Numbered from the stretch's first letter, positions 49,829 to 59,496 are shown. The stretch is DNA of 64,000 bases from Halomonas sp. CUBES01 (GCF_020991005.1 NZ_JAJLLW010000002.1:372001-436000); one strand, 5' to 3'. The notes: a model not told the origin generated them from the sequence alone. Translations and numbers: made by a program.

Positions 49829-50641
49829 TCAAGACAGGTTCTTTTTGGGCTGGGTACGCACGTGGGTGGTGTAGAGCACCAGACCTACCAGGGTCAGCCC
49901 ACCCACCAGGTTACCCAGCACCGTGGGAATTTCGTTCCACATGATGTACTGGTACAAGGTGAAGTCGGCGCCCATCATCAGGCCGATCGGGAACAGGAAC
50001 ATGTTGACCACGGAGTGCTCGAAGCCAAGATAGAAGAACACGATGATCGGCATCCACATGGCCATGATCTTGCCGGAAACCGTGGTGGAAATCGCGGCAC
50101 CCACTACGCCCATTGAGACCATCCAGTTGCAGAACATGCCCCGCATGAACAGCACGATCCAGCCGGCAAGTCCCGCATCCTGGTAGCCCACGGTGCGGCT
50201 TTCACCGACGGACATCATCGTCTGGCCGACGGCGTTGATTTCCTCGGTGCCGCCCATGGTGAAGTTCAGGTAGCCGAAGGTGGCAATGAACAGTGCGCCC
50301 CCAAGGTTGCCGAGCCCCACCAATCCCCAGCACTTCAGCATGCGCGGCAGCGTGACGCCGGGGCGTTTGTCGAGCCAGGCGATCGGCACCAGGGTGAATA
50401 CCCCGGTGAGCAGGTCGTAGCCCATCAGATAGAGCATGACAAAGCCAACGGGGAAGAGCAGGGCGCCAATCAGGAAATTGCCGGTTTGCGTCGCGATGGT
50501 GATGGCAAAGATAACCGCCAGTGCGAGGGTCGCCCCGGCCATGAAGGCGCGAATAAGCGTGTCCCGGGTGCCCATATACACCTTGGCTTCACCCTGGTCG
50601 ACCAGCTTAGTGACGAATTCACTGGGCATTAGATATGACAT
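49829..50641 (-). CDS. Formate/nitrite transporter (FNT) family channel, possibly for cyanate
   Basis: 270 residues from ATG 50641 (GAAGGAAA upstream); the longer in-frame start lacks support. Six membrane helices of the aquaporin-like FNT fold, with LIGALLFPVGFVMLYLMGYD-type half-helices and LTGVFTLVPIAWLDKR, GMFCNWMVSMGVVGA (GNWL-type motif) and the conserved His in FFYLGFEHSVVNMFLFPIGL. FNT proteins pass small monovalent anions. Linkage to cynS, and the absence of a CynX/CynABD transporter here, make cyanate (or bicarbonate supply) the likely cargo. That is inference; NirC/FocA functions cannot be excluded. Confidence 0.9.
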   Translation of the reverse strand: MSYLMPSEFVTKLVDQGEAKVYMGTRDTLIRAFMAGATLALAVIFAITIATQTGNFLIGALLFPVGFVMLYLMGYDLLTGVFTLVPIAWLDKRPGVTLPRMLKCWGLVGLGNLGGALFIATFGYLNFTMGGTEEINAVGQTMMSVGESRTVGYQDAGLAGWIVLFMRGMFCNWMVSMGVVGAAISTTVSGKIMAMWMPIIVFFYLGFEHSVVNMFLFPIGLMMGADFTLYQYIMWNEIPTVLGNLVGGLTLVGLVLYTTHVRTQPKKNLS

Positions 50642-51111
50642 AGAGAGGTTTCCTTCGTCATTTCGGTTCATTAACGCCGCGTTAAATAGTCCAGTGCTAA
50701 TCCTTTGGCCTAATCTGGATATCGCAGGCACTTTCTCGCCTGCAGACGGTTGCATTTGCTATGCCAACTAGCGGATAAAGCGAGTGACTGACTTTTAAAT
50801 TCTTCTATATCAGTACGTTAAATAGTTCGCCGGCCATCCATACGGTGTCGGGAGGTGGGCGCTTATATAAGGCTTATACGATGGGCGGCGTAATTCTGCA
50901 CCATGCAGCGGCGCCTAAATCTGCAAGTGCCCCGTCATAAAGCATCAAGGCCTTCAGGCGGGCAGGCCGCGATCTGGTGGCACTTTTCGTTGGATGACTC
51001 GGTGTCTTGGACAGCGGGCATTGCACCCCTTTGGCTCAGGCTTCCCAGAGGTGCTGGCACCGGGCGTTGAATAATTCTTGTACAAACATTGGCAACCGGG
51101 TAGAAGTTAAA

Positions 51112-51140
51112 TTGACGAGATCCGGAGCGAGTGCTAATTT
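51112..51140 (+). promoter_or_regulatory. Sigma-70 promoter upstream of the mipA-like gene
   Basis: -35 TTGACG at 51112-51117, 17-base spacer, -10 TAATTT at 51135-51140. The AcrR-like operator begins at the -10 and covers the start point, which should give tight repression. It lies about 165 bases before the chosen start codon, giving a long leader. Confidence 0.6.
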
Positions 51141-51160
51141 ACATTCATTAATGTATGTTA
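51139..51160. promoter_or_regulatory. AcrR-like TetR operator, mipA copy
   Basis: TTACATTCAT-TA-ATGTATGTTA, an imperfect palindrome with the same arm and 2-base spacer as the sites at 54821 and 60875. Confidence 0.65.
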
Positions 51161-51310
51161 TGTCGCGCTTTGGCGCCATGATTCCCGACGATCCAGCCCC
51201 AGCCCATCACGGTGATGACGGCTGGCCCGTCAAACGCTAGCGTCAAGGAAGACGGCCTGGGATTGTCAAAGGCATTGCTTCCTGCCGCCACTAGAGTATT
51301 GGGCTCCACC

Positions 51311-52111
51311 ATGACATCGAGACTATTGGCTATGCCACTTTCAGCATCGCGCAGGTTCCGCCCGCTGGGGCGTGCAGCTGCATTATCCACGTTACTCGTG
51401 GTTGCTTCAGGCAGCGCTTTCGCGCAGTGGGAAGGAAGCGTTGGCGCCGGTGTGTTCAGCGTGCCCGAATATCTGGGTAGCGACGACCACGAAACCCGCG
51501 CCTGGCCGAGCGTCAGCGTCACCTATGGCGATACCTTCTATGCCAGCGTGCGCGACGGGATCGGCTTGAACCTGTTCCGCCAGGGCAACTGGGAAGTGTC
51601 CCCGTTCATCAGCTACCTGTCCGGACGTGACAACGACGGCGAGCTTAGCGGGTTGGACAAAGTGGATGACGCAGCAGCGCTGGGGGTTCGCGCCCGCTAT
51701 TCAGACGGCCCCTGGGGGCTGGAGGCGGCGACTCGAACCCCGTTGGGCGGCGATATAGACGGCTATGACGCCGAGCTCAAGGCCAGCTGGCAGACCATGC
51801 TGTCCGAACAGATGGCCTTTTCCGTGGGCCCGGAGCTGACCTACAGCAGCGACGACTGGACCGAGGATATGTTTGGCATTTCGCCGGTCGAGAGCGCTCG
51901 CTCGGGGCTTGCTGTTTATCGACCCAACGATGGCTATTTGCGCATGGGCTTGACCAGCCGTCTGAGCTACTACCTGAGCCGTGACTGGTCGGTCACGGGG
52001 CTGATGGGCATCACCCGGTTAACGGGCGACGCTGCTGACAGCCCGATCGTCGACGACGTGGGTAACGAGACGCAGGTCATGGGCGGCGCGCTGATCAACT
52101 ATCATTTTTAA
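51311..52111 (+). CDS. MipA/OmpV family outer-membrane protein
   Basis: 266 residues from ATG 51311; ATG 51332 also fits and neither has a strong ribosome site. The signal peptide ends at SGSAFAQWE. The mature part is a small beta-barrel of the MipA/OmpV family: VGAGVFSVPEYLGSDDHETR (the family signature of substrate-free N-terminus), VRDGIGLNLFRQGNWEVSPF, RTPLGGDIDGYDAELKASWQ and the closing GGALINYHF with terminal Phe. E. coli MipA scaffolds MltA and PBP1b; others act as adhesins or in drug response. Its promoter carries the same operator as the efflux pump, so a role in envelope stress or drug response is suggested. Confidence 0.88.
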   Translation: MTSRLLAMPLSASRRFRPLGRAAALSTLLVVASGSAFAQWEGSVGAGVFSVPEYLGSDDHETRAWPSVSVTYGDTFYASVRDGIGLNLFRQGNWEVSPFISYLSGRDNDGELSGLDKVDDAAALGVRARYSDGPWGLEAATRTPLGGDIDGYDAELKASWQTMLSEQMAFSVGPELTYSSDDWTEDMFGISPVESARSGLAVYRPNDGYLRMGLTSRLSYYLSRDWSVTGLMGITRLTGDAADSPIVDDVGNETQVMGGALINYHF

Positions 52112-52126
52112 CTGCATTGACCACTT

Positions 52127-53044
52127 TTAACCGCGATGTTTTATAAGACGTTGCCACCAATCGCTGAGCCACTGCCCCGGACGCCTCGCCGGGAAGGGGC
52201 TGATACCGGCGTGGCGCGCAAGGAAACGCTTGAGTGGCACCACCTGCTGGGCATTGTTGAGCATCGGCGCGTGACCGCAGCCAGCCGCCTCAAGCGTTTC
52301 CAGTTGGGGCTGATCTTGCTGCATGCGCGTGATGCTTGCAGCTTGCAGAAGTTGAGAATGCTCGCCGCGAATGACCATCAGTGGACAGCGAATGCGTTGC
52401 CAGTCGCTCCAGGTATCGCGGGGCGTATCATGGATAAACTGCTCGCCTATGCGCGGGTCGTAATGAAAGCTCCAGCTACCGTCGGGCAGGCGCCGTGCAC
52501 TGCTCAATGTCATCTGCTGCCACTCGTGGCGGGAAAGGTGGCCAAACCCCTGATAGTGCTGCTCAAGCGCCTGCTGCAGCTCGCTGAGCGTGGAAAAACG
52601 CTTGAGGACGCTAAAGTAGGTGGCCATCTCCGCCAGCGCCTGGCCGTCCAGTTCGGGGCCCACATCGTTGAGTGCCAGGCAGCGAATGCGATGGGCGGTA
52701 GTGTCATCCGCCGCCAGCAGCATGCCCAGCAAACCGCCCATCGAGGTACCGATCCAGTTGGCTCGCTCAATGCCATAGTGGTCGAGCACCGCCAGTGCAA
52801 TCGTCACATAGTGGCTATATAAATAATCATTGGCAGGATACATCGACCAGCTGGAAAGCCCGCGCCCAGGCGTGTCGGGGGCGATAACCCGCCACTGGGG
52901 GCCCAATTGCTGGGCCAGGGAGGCAAAGTCGCCACCGTGCCGCGCAAGCCCGTGCCAGGCGATCACGGTGTTAGGTGCATCGGGATGCCAGATACGCACG
53001 GCGATTTCCAGCTGGCGAACATTGATATAGTCGATGCGATCCAT
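52127..53044 (-). CDS. Alpha/beta hydrolase
   Basis: 305 residues from ATG 53044 (GAGGC upstream); longer in-frame sequence before it looks non-coding. The fold is clear: VIAWHGLARHGGDFASLAQQ (oxyanion region), VIAPDTPGRGLSSW, nucleophile elbow IGTSMGGLLGMLL, and catalytic His in EAAGCGHAPMLNNAQQ. The Asp is likely in LNDVGPELDGQ or CPLMVIRGEHS. The basic C-terminus RPGQWLSDWWQRLIKHRG is unusual. Substrate unknown. It is convergent with the mipA-like gene (15-base gap) and divergent from the TolC gene, whose operator lies between them. Confidence 0.88.
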   Translation of the reverse strand: MDRIDYINVRQLEIAVRIWHPDAPNTVIAWHGLARHGGDFASLAQQLGPQWRVIAPDTPGRGLSSWSMYPANDYLYSHYVTIALAVLDHYGIERANWIGTSMGGLLGMLLAADDTTAHRIRCLALNDVGPELDGQALAEMATYFSVLKRFSTLSELQQALEQHYQGFGHLSRHEWQQMTLSSARRLPDGSWSFHYDPRIGEQFIHDTPRDTWSDWQRIRCPLMVIRGEHSQLLQAASITRMQQDQPQLETLEAAGCGHAPMLNNAQQVVPLKRFLARHAGISPFPARRPGQWLSDWWQRLIKHRG

Positions 53045-53244
53045 GGCAGGCCTCAATAGGTCTATATTGCTATGCAACACGATGCCGTAAGCATAGTCGA
53101 GAAACACTCGCCGAGGAAAACGCGTGGAGTTAAGGCGGCGCGGTTGAGTAAGCGAACTGGCACGGTGTCGCGTCTGGGTCGCCATGGCGAAAAGAAACCT
53201 GCAACGTGCACGGAAAATCAGATCAGGGTCTGGTATCGCCAAAA

Positions 53245-53266
53245 AAACATGCGACAATGTATGTAA
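53245..53266. promoter_or_regulatory. AcrR-like TetR operator, TolC copy (one good half)
   Basis: Right arm ATGTATGTAA matches the operator arm exactly; the left arm AAACATGCGA is degenerate. It lies 35 bases before the TolC-like start, so weaker or alternative regulator binding is possible. Confidence 0.45.
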
Positions 53267-53300
53267 GCATCCAGACCGCTCTATTTATGAGGAAAACGCT

Positions 53301-54785
53301 ATGCTGCGACTCCCTTCCACGTCGGCTTTCAAAACCCTTCGTTCCTTTACGGTGCAGCGTAAGCTGCTCCCCGCGTTAGTGCTCTCGGTATGGGCGGTGC
53401 CCGCCTGGTCGGCTGACCTGCTCACCATTACCCGCGATGCGCTGGAAAACAATGCCGAGTTGAATTCCGTGCGTTCCGAAACCGACAGTGTCGAAGCGGC
53501 GCGTGACGTCGCCCGTGGCGACCTGCTGCCCCAGGTGAATGCCTCGGGCAACGTGGTGCACAACCGCCAGTATGAGAGCCAGAGCAGTGCTGCAAGCACC
53601 CAGGCCGGACAAGTCGGTCAAGGAACAGGTAACACCGCCGGCAATGACGACCCGTTCAATAGCGTCAGCCTGACCCTCGAAGCTTCGCAGGCCTTGTTTG
53701 ACGCGCGTAACAGCCGGGAAGTGACCCAAGCCGAGCGGCAAATCGACCAGCAGGTCTACGTGCTGGCGTCCACCGAGCAGCAAGTGCTGATCGACGTGGC
53801 AACGGCGTACTTCGACATTCTGCGCGCCAACGACATTCTCGACGCCCGCCTGGCCCAGGAGCGCGCCATCGGTCGCCAGCTCGAGCAGGCAGAAGAGCAG
53901 TTCGAAGTCGGCCTGATCGCGATTACCGAAGTCGAGGAAGCCCAGGCAAGCTTCGACCAGTCCCGCGCGGAGCGGATCGCCGCGCAGAGCGATCTGCAGG
54001 TCAGCTTCGAGGTGCTCGAGCGTTTGACCGGACAGCGCTATGCCAACATCGAAGCACTGAACGACGACTATCCCATTGCGCCGCCGAACCCCGCTGATCG
54101 CGACGAATGGGTGGAGCTAGCGGTGCAGAACAATCCGCTGGTGCTCGCCGAGCAGGCCGGCGTTGAAGTTTCCCGCAGCGGCGTCGGTATCGCCGAAGCC
54201 CAGCGGTTACCCACCCTTGAAGCCTTCGCGAACTACCAGTATGCCGACAACGATATCGACGGTATCGAGGGCTATGACACCTCAAGCCAGATAGGCTTGA
54301 GCGCCAGTTGGCCGCTGTATACCGGGGGCAGCACCCAGGCCAGCATCCGCCAGAGCACCTACCAGCTGGAAGCCAGTCAGTATGACTTTGAAGCCCAGCG
54401 CCGCGACACCGTTCAGCAGGTACGCTCGCTATACACCCAGGTCAGCAACGACGTCTCCACCGTGGATGCTCGCGAACAGGCCATCGTATCCAACCAGAGC
54501 GCCCTGGACGCCACCCGGGCCGGCTACGAAGTGGGTACCCGCAACATCGTTGACGTACTGAACGCCGAGCAGAATCTTTACAACGCGATCTCCGACTACG
54601 CCCAGGCCCGCTATGACTACGTCGTCAATCTGTTGACGTTGCGCCAGCAAGCCGGCCGTCTGGACGTCGAGGCCGTCGAAGAGATCAACGCCTGGCTTCA
54701 AGGCGAAGAGGTGACCTTCACGCTGCCCGAAGACAGCAACTCAAGCGTCACCAACATTGGTGAGCGTCCTGAGCTTGATCAGTAA
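53301..54785 (+). CDS. TolC-family outer-membrane efflux channel
   Basis: 494 residues from ATG 53301 with GAGGAAAA upstream. A signal peptide ends near AVPAWSADL; the TolC repeat follows: two OEP domains beginning LLTITRDALENNAELNSVRS and GLSASWPLYTGGSTQASIRQ, long coiled helices, and TRAGYEVGTRNIVDVLNAEQ with NLYNAISDYAQARYDYVVN near the end, which are diagnostic TolC motifs. It forms the outer-membrane exit duct of the efflux pump encoded just downstream, and could also serve type I secretion. Confidence 0.94.
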   Translation: MLRLPSTSAFKTLRSFTVQRKLLPALVLSVWAVPAWSADLLTITRDALENNAELNSVRSETDSVEAARDVARGDLLPQVNASGNVVHNRQYESQSSAASTQAGQVGQGTGNTAGNDDPFNSVSLTLEASQALFDARNSREVTQAERQIDQQVYVLASTEQQVLIDVATAYFDILRANDILDARLAQERAIGRQLEQAEEQFEVGLIAITEVEEAQASFDQSRAERIAAQSDLQVSFEVLERLTGQRYANIEALNDDYPIAPPNPADRDEWVELAVQNNPLVLAEQAGVEVSRSGVGIAEAQRLPTLEAFANYQYADNDIDGIEGYDTSSQIGLSASWPLYTGGSTQASIRQSTYQLEASQYDFEAQRRDTVQQVRSLYTQVSNDVSTVDAREQAIVSNQSALDATRAGYEVGTRNIVDVLNAEQNLYNAISDYAQARYDYVVNLLTLRQQAGRLDVEAVEEINAWLQGEEVTFTLPEDSNSSVTNIGERPELDQ

Positions 54786-54820
54786 CGGTCTATATGGCGG
54801 CCCCTGAGGCCGTCAAATAT

Positions 54821-54842
54821 TTACATTCATACATGTATGGTT
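54821..54842. promoter_or_regulatory. AcrR-like TetR operator, efflux pump copy
   Basis: TTACATTCAT-AC-ATGTATGGTT, 42 bases before the membrane-fusion gene start and overlapping a possible -35 (TTACAT) with TAGTCT 17 bases on. E. coli AcrR and pseudomonad TtgR-type sites use the same TACATxCAT / ATGTATG arms. Confidence 0.7.
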
Positions 54843-54884
54843 GTAGTCTGTGCCGGTTTAACAAGCGCCTCAAGGGAAAACGTA

Positions 54885-56162
54885 ATGAAAAAGATGGTTT
54901 ATGGCGTTCGCAGCGCGCTCATGGTCGTAGGCGCTAGTGCGCTGCTCGTTGCCTGCGGCCAGGAAGAACAGGCCGAACAAGCGGAAGGCCAGCAGCAACA
55001 GGAAGCACCGCCCATGCCGGTCGAGGTCATGGAGGCTGCCCGACAAGACCTGCCGTTGGATAAATCCTACGCCTCGCTGCTGCGCAGCGACGATGAAGTG
55101 ACGCTGGTGGCACGGGTCACCGGCTACCTGCAGGAACGTCACTTCGAGCCGGGTGAATTTGTCGAACAAGACCAGCTGCTGTATTCCATCGAGCCGGATG
55201 TCTATCGCGCTACGGTGAACCAGCGCGAAGCGGATCTGCAAAGCGCTCGGGCGGAGTTTTCCCGCGCTCAGCGCGACGCCGAGCGCTTTGAGCGGCTGCT
55301 CAATCAAAATTCGGTAAGCCGTCAGGATTATGATCAGGCGCGTGCAGACCTGGGTGTTGCCCGGGCCAATGTCGCCCAGGCCGAAGCGGCGCTGGAAAGC
55401 GCCCAGATCGATCTGAACTATGCCGAGGTGACCGCGCCGGTGGCCGGGATGATCAGCCTGAGTGAGATCAACGTGGGTAATCTGGTGCAGTCCGGCAGCG
55501 AGCTTGCCACCATTACCCCGCTGGATCCCCTGGAAGTGCGCTTCCAGATGCCCCAAGACGATGCTTTCGCCCTACGCCGTCAGCTGCATGCAGAGGAATC
55601 GGTCGAAGACATTCGCGCCACCCTGGCGCTGCCCGGACGTGATGGCGGAGACGATCAGTCCCTTGAAGGTCGCCTTGATTATCTGGGGTCGCGGGTCAGC
55701 GACCGCACCAGCACCGTGCAGGCCAGCGCCACCTTTGATAATCCCGACGGGGACATTCTGCCGGGTCAATTCGTCCGCGTCAGCCTTGAGGGGCTGAAGC
55801 GCTACGGCGTTTATGCGGTGCCCGAAATTGCCGTTACCCAAGGCCTGATGGGGCCCCAGGTCTTCGTACTTGACGATGAGAATCGCGCCCGCTCACGCAC
55901 GGTCACCCTTGGCGAGATGGCCGGCCCTTGGCAGATTCTGCGCGACGGTCTGGAAGAAGGCGATCGCGTGGTGGTCGGCGATCCTACCGGTATCGAACCC
56001 GGGACGGCGATCGACCCTCAGCCGTTTAGCGGCAGCGCCGAGGAAGTGATTGAAAACCTGGATGAAGCGCAGGCGGAAGCTGCCGAGCCGGCACGGCAAG
56101 GCCAGGGAAACCAGGCCGGCGGTGAACAGGAAGGCGGTGAGGAAGGGGACGCCTCGCAATGA
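54885..56162 (+). CDS. RND efflux periplasmic adaptor (membrane fusion) lipoprotein
   Basis: 425 residues from ATG 54885. Lipoprotein signal with lipobox LLVAC near residue 25. AcrA/MexA-type domains follow: the first lipoyl half near GYLQERHFEPGEFVEQDQLL and YSIEPDVYRA, an alpha-hairpin with AEFSRAQRDAERFERLLNQN, the second lipoyl half YAEVTAPVAGMISLSEINVG, and the beta-barrel/membrane-proximal domain to GPWQILRDGLEEGDRVVVGD. The C-terminal tail is long and Glu/Gly/Gln-rich. It links inner pump and TolC. Its stop overlaps the pump start (ATGA). Confidence 0.94.
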   Translation: MKKMVYGVRSALMVVGASALLVACGQEEQAEQAEGQQQQEAPPMPVEVMEAARQDLPLDKSYASLLRSDDEVTLVARVTGYLQERHFEPGEFVEQDQLLYSIEPDVYRATVNQREADLQSARAEFSRAQRDAERFERLLNQNSVSRQDYDQARADLGVARANVAQAEAALESAQIDLNYAEVTAPVAGMISLSEINVGNLVQSGSELATITPLDPLEVRFQMPQDDAFALRRQLHAEESVEDIRATLALPGRDGGDDQSLEGRLDYLGSRVSDRTSTVQASATFDNPDGDILPGQFVRVSLEGLKRYGVYAVPEIAVTQGLMGPQVFVLDDENRARSRTVTLGEMAGPWQILRDGLEEGDRVVVGDPTGIEPGTAIDPQPFSGSAEEVIENLDEAQAEAAEPARQGQGNQAGGEQEGGEEGDASQ

Positions 56163-59100
56163 ATTTCTCTAATTTCTTCATCAGTCGCCCCATATTTGCG
56201 ACGGTTCTGGCGATTATCCTGACCATCATCGGGGTCGTCAGCATGCGGGTGCTGCCCATTGAGCAGTACCCAAACGTCGTGCCGCCGACCGTTTCGGTGC
56301 AGGCGCAGTTCCCGGGGGCCGACGCGGAAACCGTCGCCCAGACCGTTGCCGCGCCGATCGCGGAAGCGATCAACGGCGTCGAAGGCATGATCTACATGAC
56401 CTCGAACAGCAGCGACAACGGCAGCATGTCGCTAGACGTCTCGTTCGATATCGGTACCGAAGGCGATATCAACACCATCAACGTCAACAACCGGGTGCAG
56501 GGGGCGCTCTCGCAGCTTCCCGAAGCCGTGCAGGATCAGGGCGTGACCGTCGAGCTGAAATCAAGTTCGATATTGATGTTTGTGGCGTTGACCTCGCCGG
56601 AGGGCGACTACAACAACATCTTCATGCAGAATTACGCCACCCTAAACGTCATCGACGAGCTCCGCCAGGTACCTGGGGTGGGTGAAGCCGAGGTGTTGGG
56701 CGGCGGCGAGTTCGCCATGCGCATCTGGATGGATCCGGAAAAACTCTCGCAGTACGACCTGACGCCCACCGAGCTGGCCTCGGCCATCCGCGCCCAGAAT
56801 ACCGAGGTGCCGGCAGGCAGCCTGGCGGCCACGCCGCAAAGTGACCCGCGCGCCTACACCTACACCATCACGGCGGGCGGGCGGCTTAACAACGTCGACG
56901 ATTTCCGCAATATTGCGCTGCGTACCAACCCGGATGGTTCGACGCTGCGCCTGGATGACGTGGCGCGCATCGAACTCGGCGCCTCGTCTTACGGGGTGGA
57001 TGCGCGCCTGAACGGCGAGGCCATGGCGCCCATCATCATCAATCAGCAGCCGGGGGCTAACGCGCTGGAAACCGCGCGCGCGGTGAACGCCACCATGGAA
57101 GAGCTCAGCGAACGGTTTCCGCCGGGGCTCGAGTACGCGGTGCCCTACGACACCACGCTGTTCATTGATGCCTCGGTCAAGACCGTGGTGAAAGTCTTTA
57201 TTGAAGCCTTCCTGATCGTTGGCGTCATTCTGTTCATTTTCCTGCAGAACTGGCGGTTCACGGTGATCGCCATGTCGGTGGTGCCGGTATCCGTACTGGC
57301 AACGTTCGCGGGCTTTTACATGTTCGGCTTCTCGATCAACCTGCTGACGCTGTTCGCGCTGGTGCTGTCGATCGGGATCGTGGTGGACGATGCGATACTG
57401 GTGGTCGAAAACGTTGAGCGGGTGCTCAGCGAGGACGATGACATCAGCGTGAGGGATGCCACGATTCGCGCCATGAAGGAAGTCGGCGGGCCGGTTATCG
57501 CGACTTCGCTGATCATGGCGGCGGTCTTCATTCCCGTGGCGTTCCTCGGCGGTTTCACCGGGCAGATCTATCAGCAGTTTGCCTTGACCGTGGCGATATC
57601 GGTAGCCTTCTCAGCGCTGATGGCACTGACCTTCACGCCCGCACTGTCGGCGATCTTCATCAAGCACAAGGCTAAGCACGGCCAGTCCAAATTCATGCGC
57701 GCGGTGAACACCCCGCTGCGCCTGTTCGACCGGCTGTTTGCCGCCATCACGGCGGTGTTCATGGTGGCAGTGAAGTGCCTGGTACGCTTTTGGGGACTGG
57801 CGCTGGTATTGACTGGCTTGGTCATCGGCGGTTCATGGTGGCTGTATCAAACCACTCCCTCGAGTCTGGTGCCGGAAACCGACCAGGGCGTGGTGTTGGC
57901 GAGTATCCAGTTGCCCAATGCGGCGTCTCTGGACCGCACCCAGGATTACATGGCCGCGCTCAGCGAACGGGTCGAAGCCATTCCGGGGGTAAGCTATTCG
58001 TCAGCGGTGGCGGGTTACGACATCCTGACGAGTTCGGTGAACACCGCCCGAGGGGTCATGTTCATCAACCTGGCGCCCTGGTCCGAGCGCGATATTACCG
58101 CTACTGAGCTTGTCGGTCAGATCATGCAGATTGGTGCTGAAATACCCGGCGGCTCGGCCCGGGCGTTCAATGCGCCCCCGATCCAGGGACTGTCGACCAC
58201 CGGCGGCTTTACCGGTTATCTGCAGTCCTTTGGCGGGGCGACGCCTCAGGAGCTGTTTGAAGCTTCGCTGCAGGTCATGCAAAAGGCCAACGCGCACCCG
58301 GCGCTCGAGCAGGTGTTCACGACCTTCAGCGTCAACGTGCCCGGCTACCGCGCTGATATCGACCAGCAGAAAGCGCTGAGTTACGGCGTGTCGCTGGAGG
58401 ATCTGCATTCGACGCTGTCCAATACGTTCGGTACCGGCTTTGTCAACTACTTCAGCTACCAGAACCGTAACTTCCAGGTGTACCTGCAAAACGAGGACGA
58501 TTTCCGCCTGACGCCGGATGACGTGAACCACGTCTACGTGCGCGGCGGCGATGGCGAGCGTATTCCGCTGTCCGAGTTTGTCAGCCTCGAGCGGGAAGCC
58601 AAACCTGCCGTGGTGTCGCGCTTTGGCGTTTATCTGGGCGCGCAGTTCCAGGGCGGCCCGGCGGAAGGCTACAGCTCGGCAGAGGCGATCGAGGCGATGG
58701 ATCAAATCGTGGCCGATAACCTGGGTAGAAACTGGGGCATGGGCTGGACCGGTACCGCCTATCAGGAAGCCGAGATGGGCAATACGGCAGCGCTTGCGAT
58801 TGTCTTCGGTATCCTGATGGTTTTCCTGATCCTTGCGGCCCAGTATGAAAGCTGGTCGCTGCCGCTGGCGGTGCTGACCTCTACGCCCTTTGCGTTTTTG
58901 GGGGGTGTTGGCGGCATCGTGCTGCGCGGGCTGGATACCAGTATCTACGTGGAAATCGGCCTGCTGGTGGTGGTCGGCCTGGCCGCCAAAAACGCCATCC
59001 TGATCGTCGAGTTCGCCGAGCTACAGCGCAAGGAGCAAGGCAAGACGATAAAAGAGGCAGCCATTACCGCCGCCGAGCTGCGTTTCCGGCCGATCATCAT

Positions 59101-59341
59101 GACGTCGCTGGCGTTTATCTTCGGAACCCTGCCGCTGGCCTTGGCCACGGGGGCGAGTGACGTCAGCAGTCACCACATCGGTACCACGGTGGCGGTGGGC
59201 ATGGCCACGGTGGCCATTCTGGGCAGCCTGTTCGTGCCCAGCTACTACGTCATGATCGCCCAGATCTCTGACTGGTTAGGCCGCAAGTTCCGCGGTAAGT
59301 CCCAGCAAAGCGATCAGTCGGCGATGGAACAAGGCCGTTAA
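56159..59341 (+). CDS. RND multidrug efflux inner-membrane pump (AcrB/MexB-like, HAE1)
   Basis: 1060 residues. Hydrophobe/amphiphile efflux RND protein of full length with 12 helices: MNFSNFFISRPIFATVLAII N-terminus, proton-relay Asp pair in SIGIVVDDAILVVENVERVL (helix 4), VPVAFLGGFTGQIYQQFALT (continuing from FIPVAFLG), and LAAKNAILIVEFAELQRKEQ-type helix 10 relay Lys (AAKNAILIVEFAE). Periplasmic porter domains include YGVDARLNGEAMAPIIINQQ. It exports drugs, bile-salt-like amphiphiles and dyes using the proton gradient. Followed by a strong terminator. Confidence 0.96.
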   Translation: MNFSNFFISRPIFATVLAIILTIIGVVSMRVLPIEQYPNVVPPTVSVQAQFPGADAETVAQTVAAPIAEAINGVEGMIYMTSNSSDNGSMSLDVSFDIGTEGDINTINVNNRVQGALSQLPEAVQDQGVTVELKSSSILMFVALTSPEGDYNNIFMQNYATLNVIDELRQVPGVGEAEVLGGGEFAMRIWMDPEKLSQYDLTPTELASAIRAQNTEVPAGSLAATPQSDPRAYTYTITAGGRLNNVDDFRNIALRTNPDGSTLRLDDVARIELGASSYGVDARLNGEAMAPIIINQQPGANALETARAVNATMEELSERFPPGLEYAVPYDTTLFIDASVKTVVKVFIEAFLIVGVILFIFLQNWRFTVIAMSVVPVSVLATFAGFYMFGFSINLLTLFALVLSIGIVVDDAILVVENVERVLSEDDDISVRDATIRAMKEVGGPVIATSLIMAAVFIPVAFLGGFTGQIYQQFALTVAISVAFSALMALTFTPALSAIFIKHKAKHGQSKFMRAVNTPLRLFDRLFAAITAVFMVAVKCLVRFWGLALVLTGLVIGGSWWLYQTTPSSLVPETDQGVVLASIQLPNAASLDRTQDYMAALSERVEAIPGVSYSSAVAGYDILTSSVNTARGVMFINLAPWSERDITATELVGQIMQIGAEIPGGSARAFNAPPIQGLSTTGGFTGYLQSFGGATPQELFEASLQVMQKANAHPALEQVFTTFSVNVPGYRADIDQQKALSYGVSLEDLHSTLSNTFGTGFVNYFSYQNRNFQVYLQNEDDFRLTPDDVNHVYVRGGDGERIPLSEFVSLEREAKPAVVSRFGVYLGAQFQGGPAEGYSSAEAIEAMDQIVADNLGRNWGMGWTGTAYQEAEMGNTAALAIVFGILMVFLILAAQYESWSLPLAVLTSTPFAFLGGVGGIVLRGLDTSIYVEIGLLVVVGLAAKNAILIVEFAELQRKEQGKTIKEAAITAAELRFRPIIMTSLAFIFGTLPLALATGASDVSSHHIGTTVAVGMATVAILGSLFVPSYYVMIAQISDWLGRKFRGKSQQSDQSAMEQGR

Positions 59342-59368
59342 GCCACCCCGCTGATCCAGCAAAAATTG

Positions 59369-59403
59369 ACGGGCATCATCGCGAGCGATGATGCCCGTTT
59401 TTT
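59369..59403 (+). terminator. Rho-independent terminator after the efflux operon
   Basis: Fourteen-bp perfect stem ACGGGCATCATCGC / GCGATGATGCCCGT with a GA tip, followed by six T residues; a strong operon end. Confidence 0.92.
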
Positions 59404-59496
59404 ATGCTGCGCTGCTACATGTTATTGCCAGGGCAGGCCGCTACGCTGATAGGGCAAAGCTCAATGACATGAGCACAAGCGTAGGAGGGACGCGAT

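Larger units (their letters stand above)
50642..51310. other. Intergenic region between the FNT channel and mipA-like gene
   Basis: About 670 bases without a convincing gene. It contains the presumed minus-strand promoter of the cyanate operon, an 11-base direct repeat CGTTAAATAGT at 50680-50690 and 50816-50826 (possible regulator sites), and, near its right end, the promoter and AcrR-like operator of the mipA-like gene at 51112-51160. The middle, about 50850-51100, shows nothing recognisable. Confidence 0.5.

Noticed and set aside
50680..50826. CGTTAAATAGT direct repeat as a mobile-element target duplication
   Set aside because: The 125 bases between the copies hold no element; more likely regulator half-sites or coincidence.
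51007..51240. 77-residue frame before the mipA-like gene
   Set aside because: Spans the promoter and operator of mipA and has no coding character.
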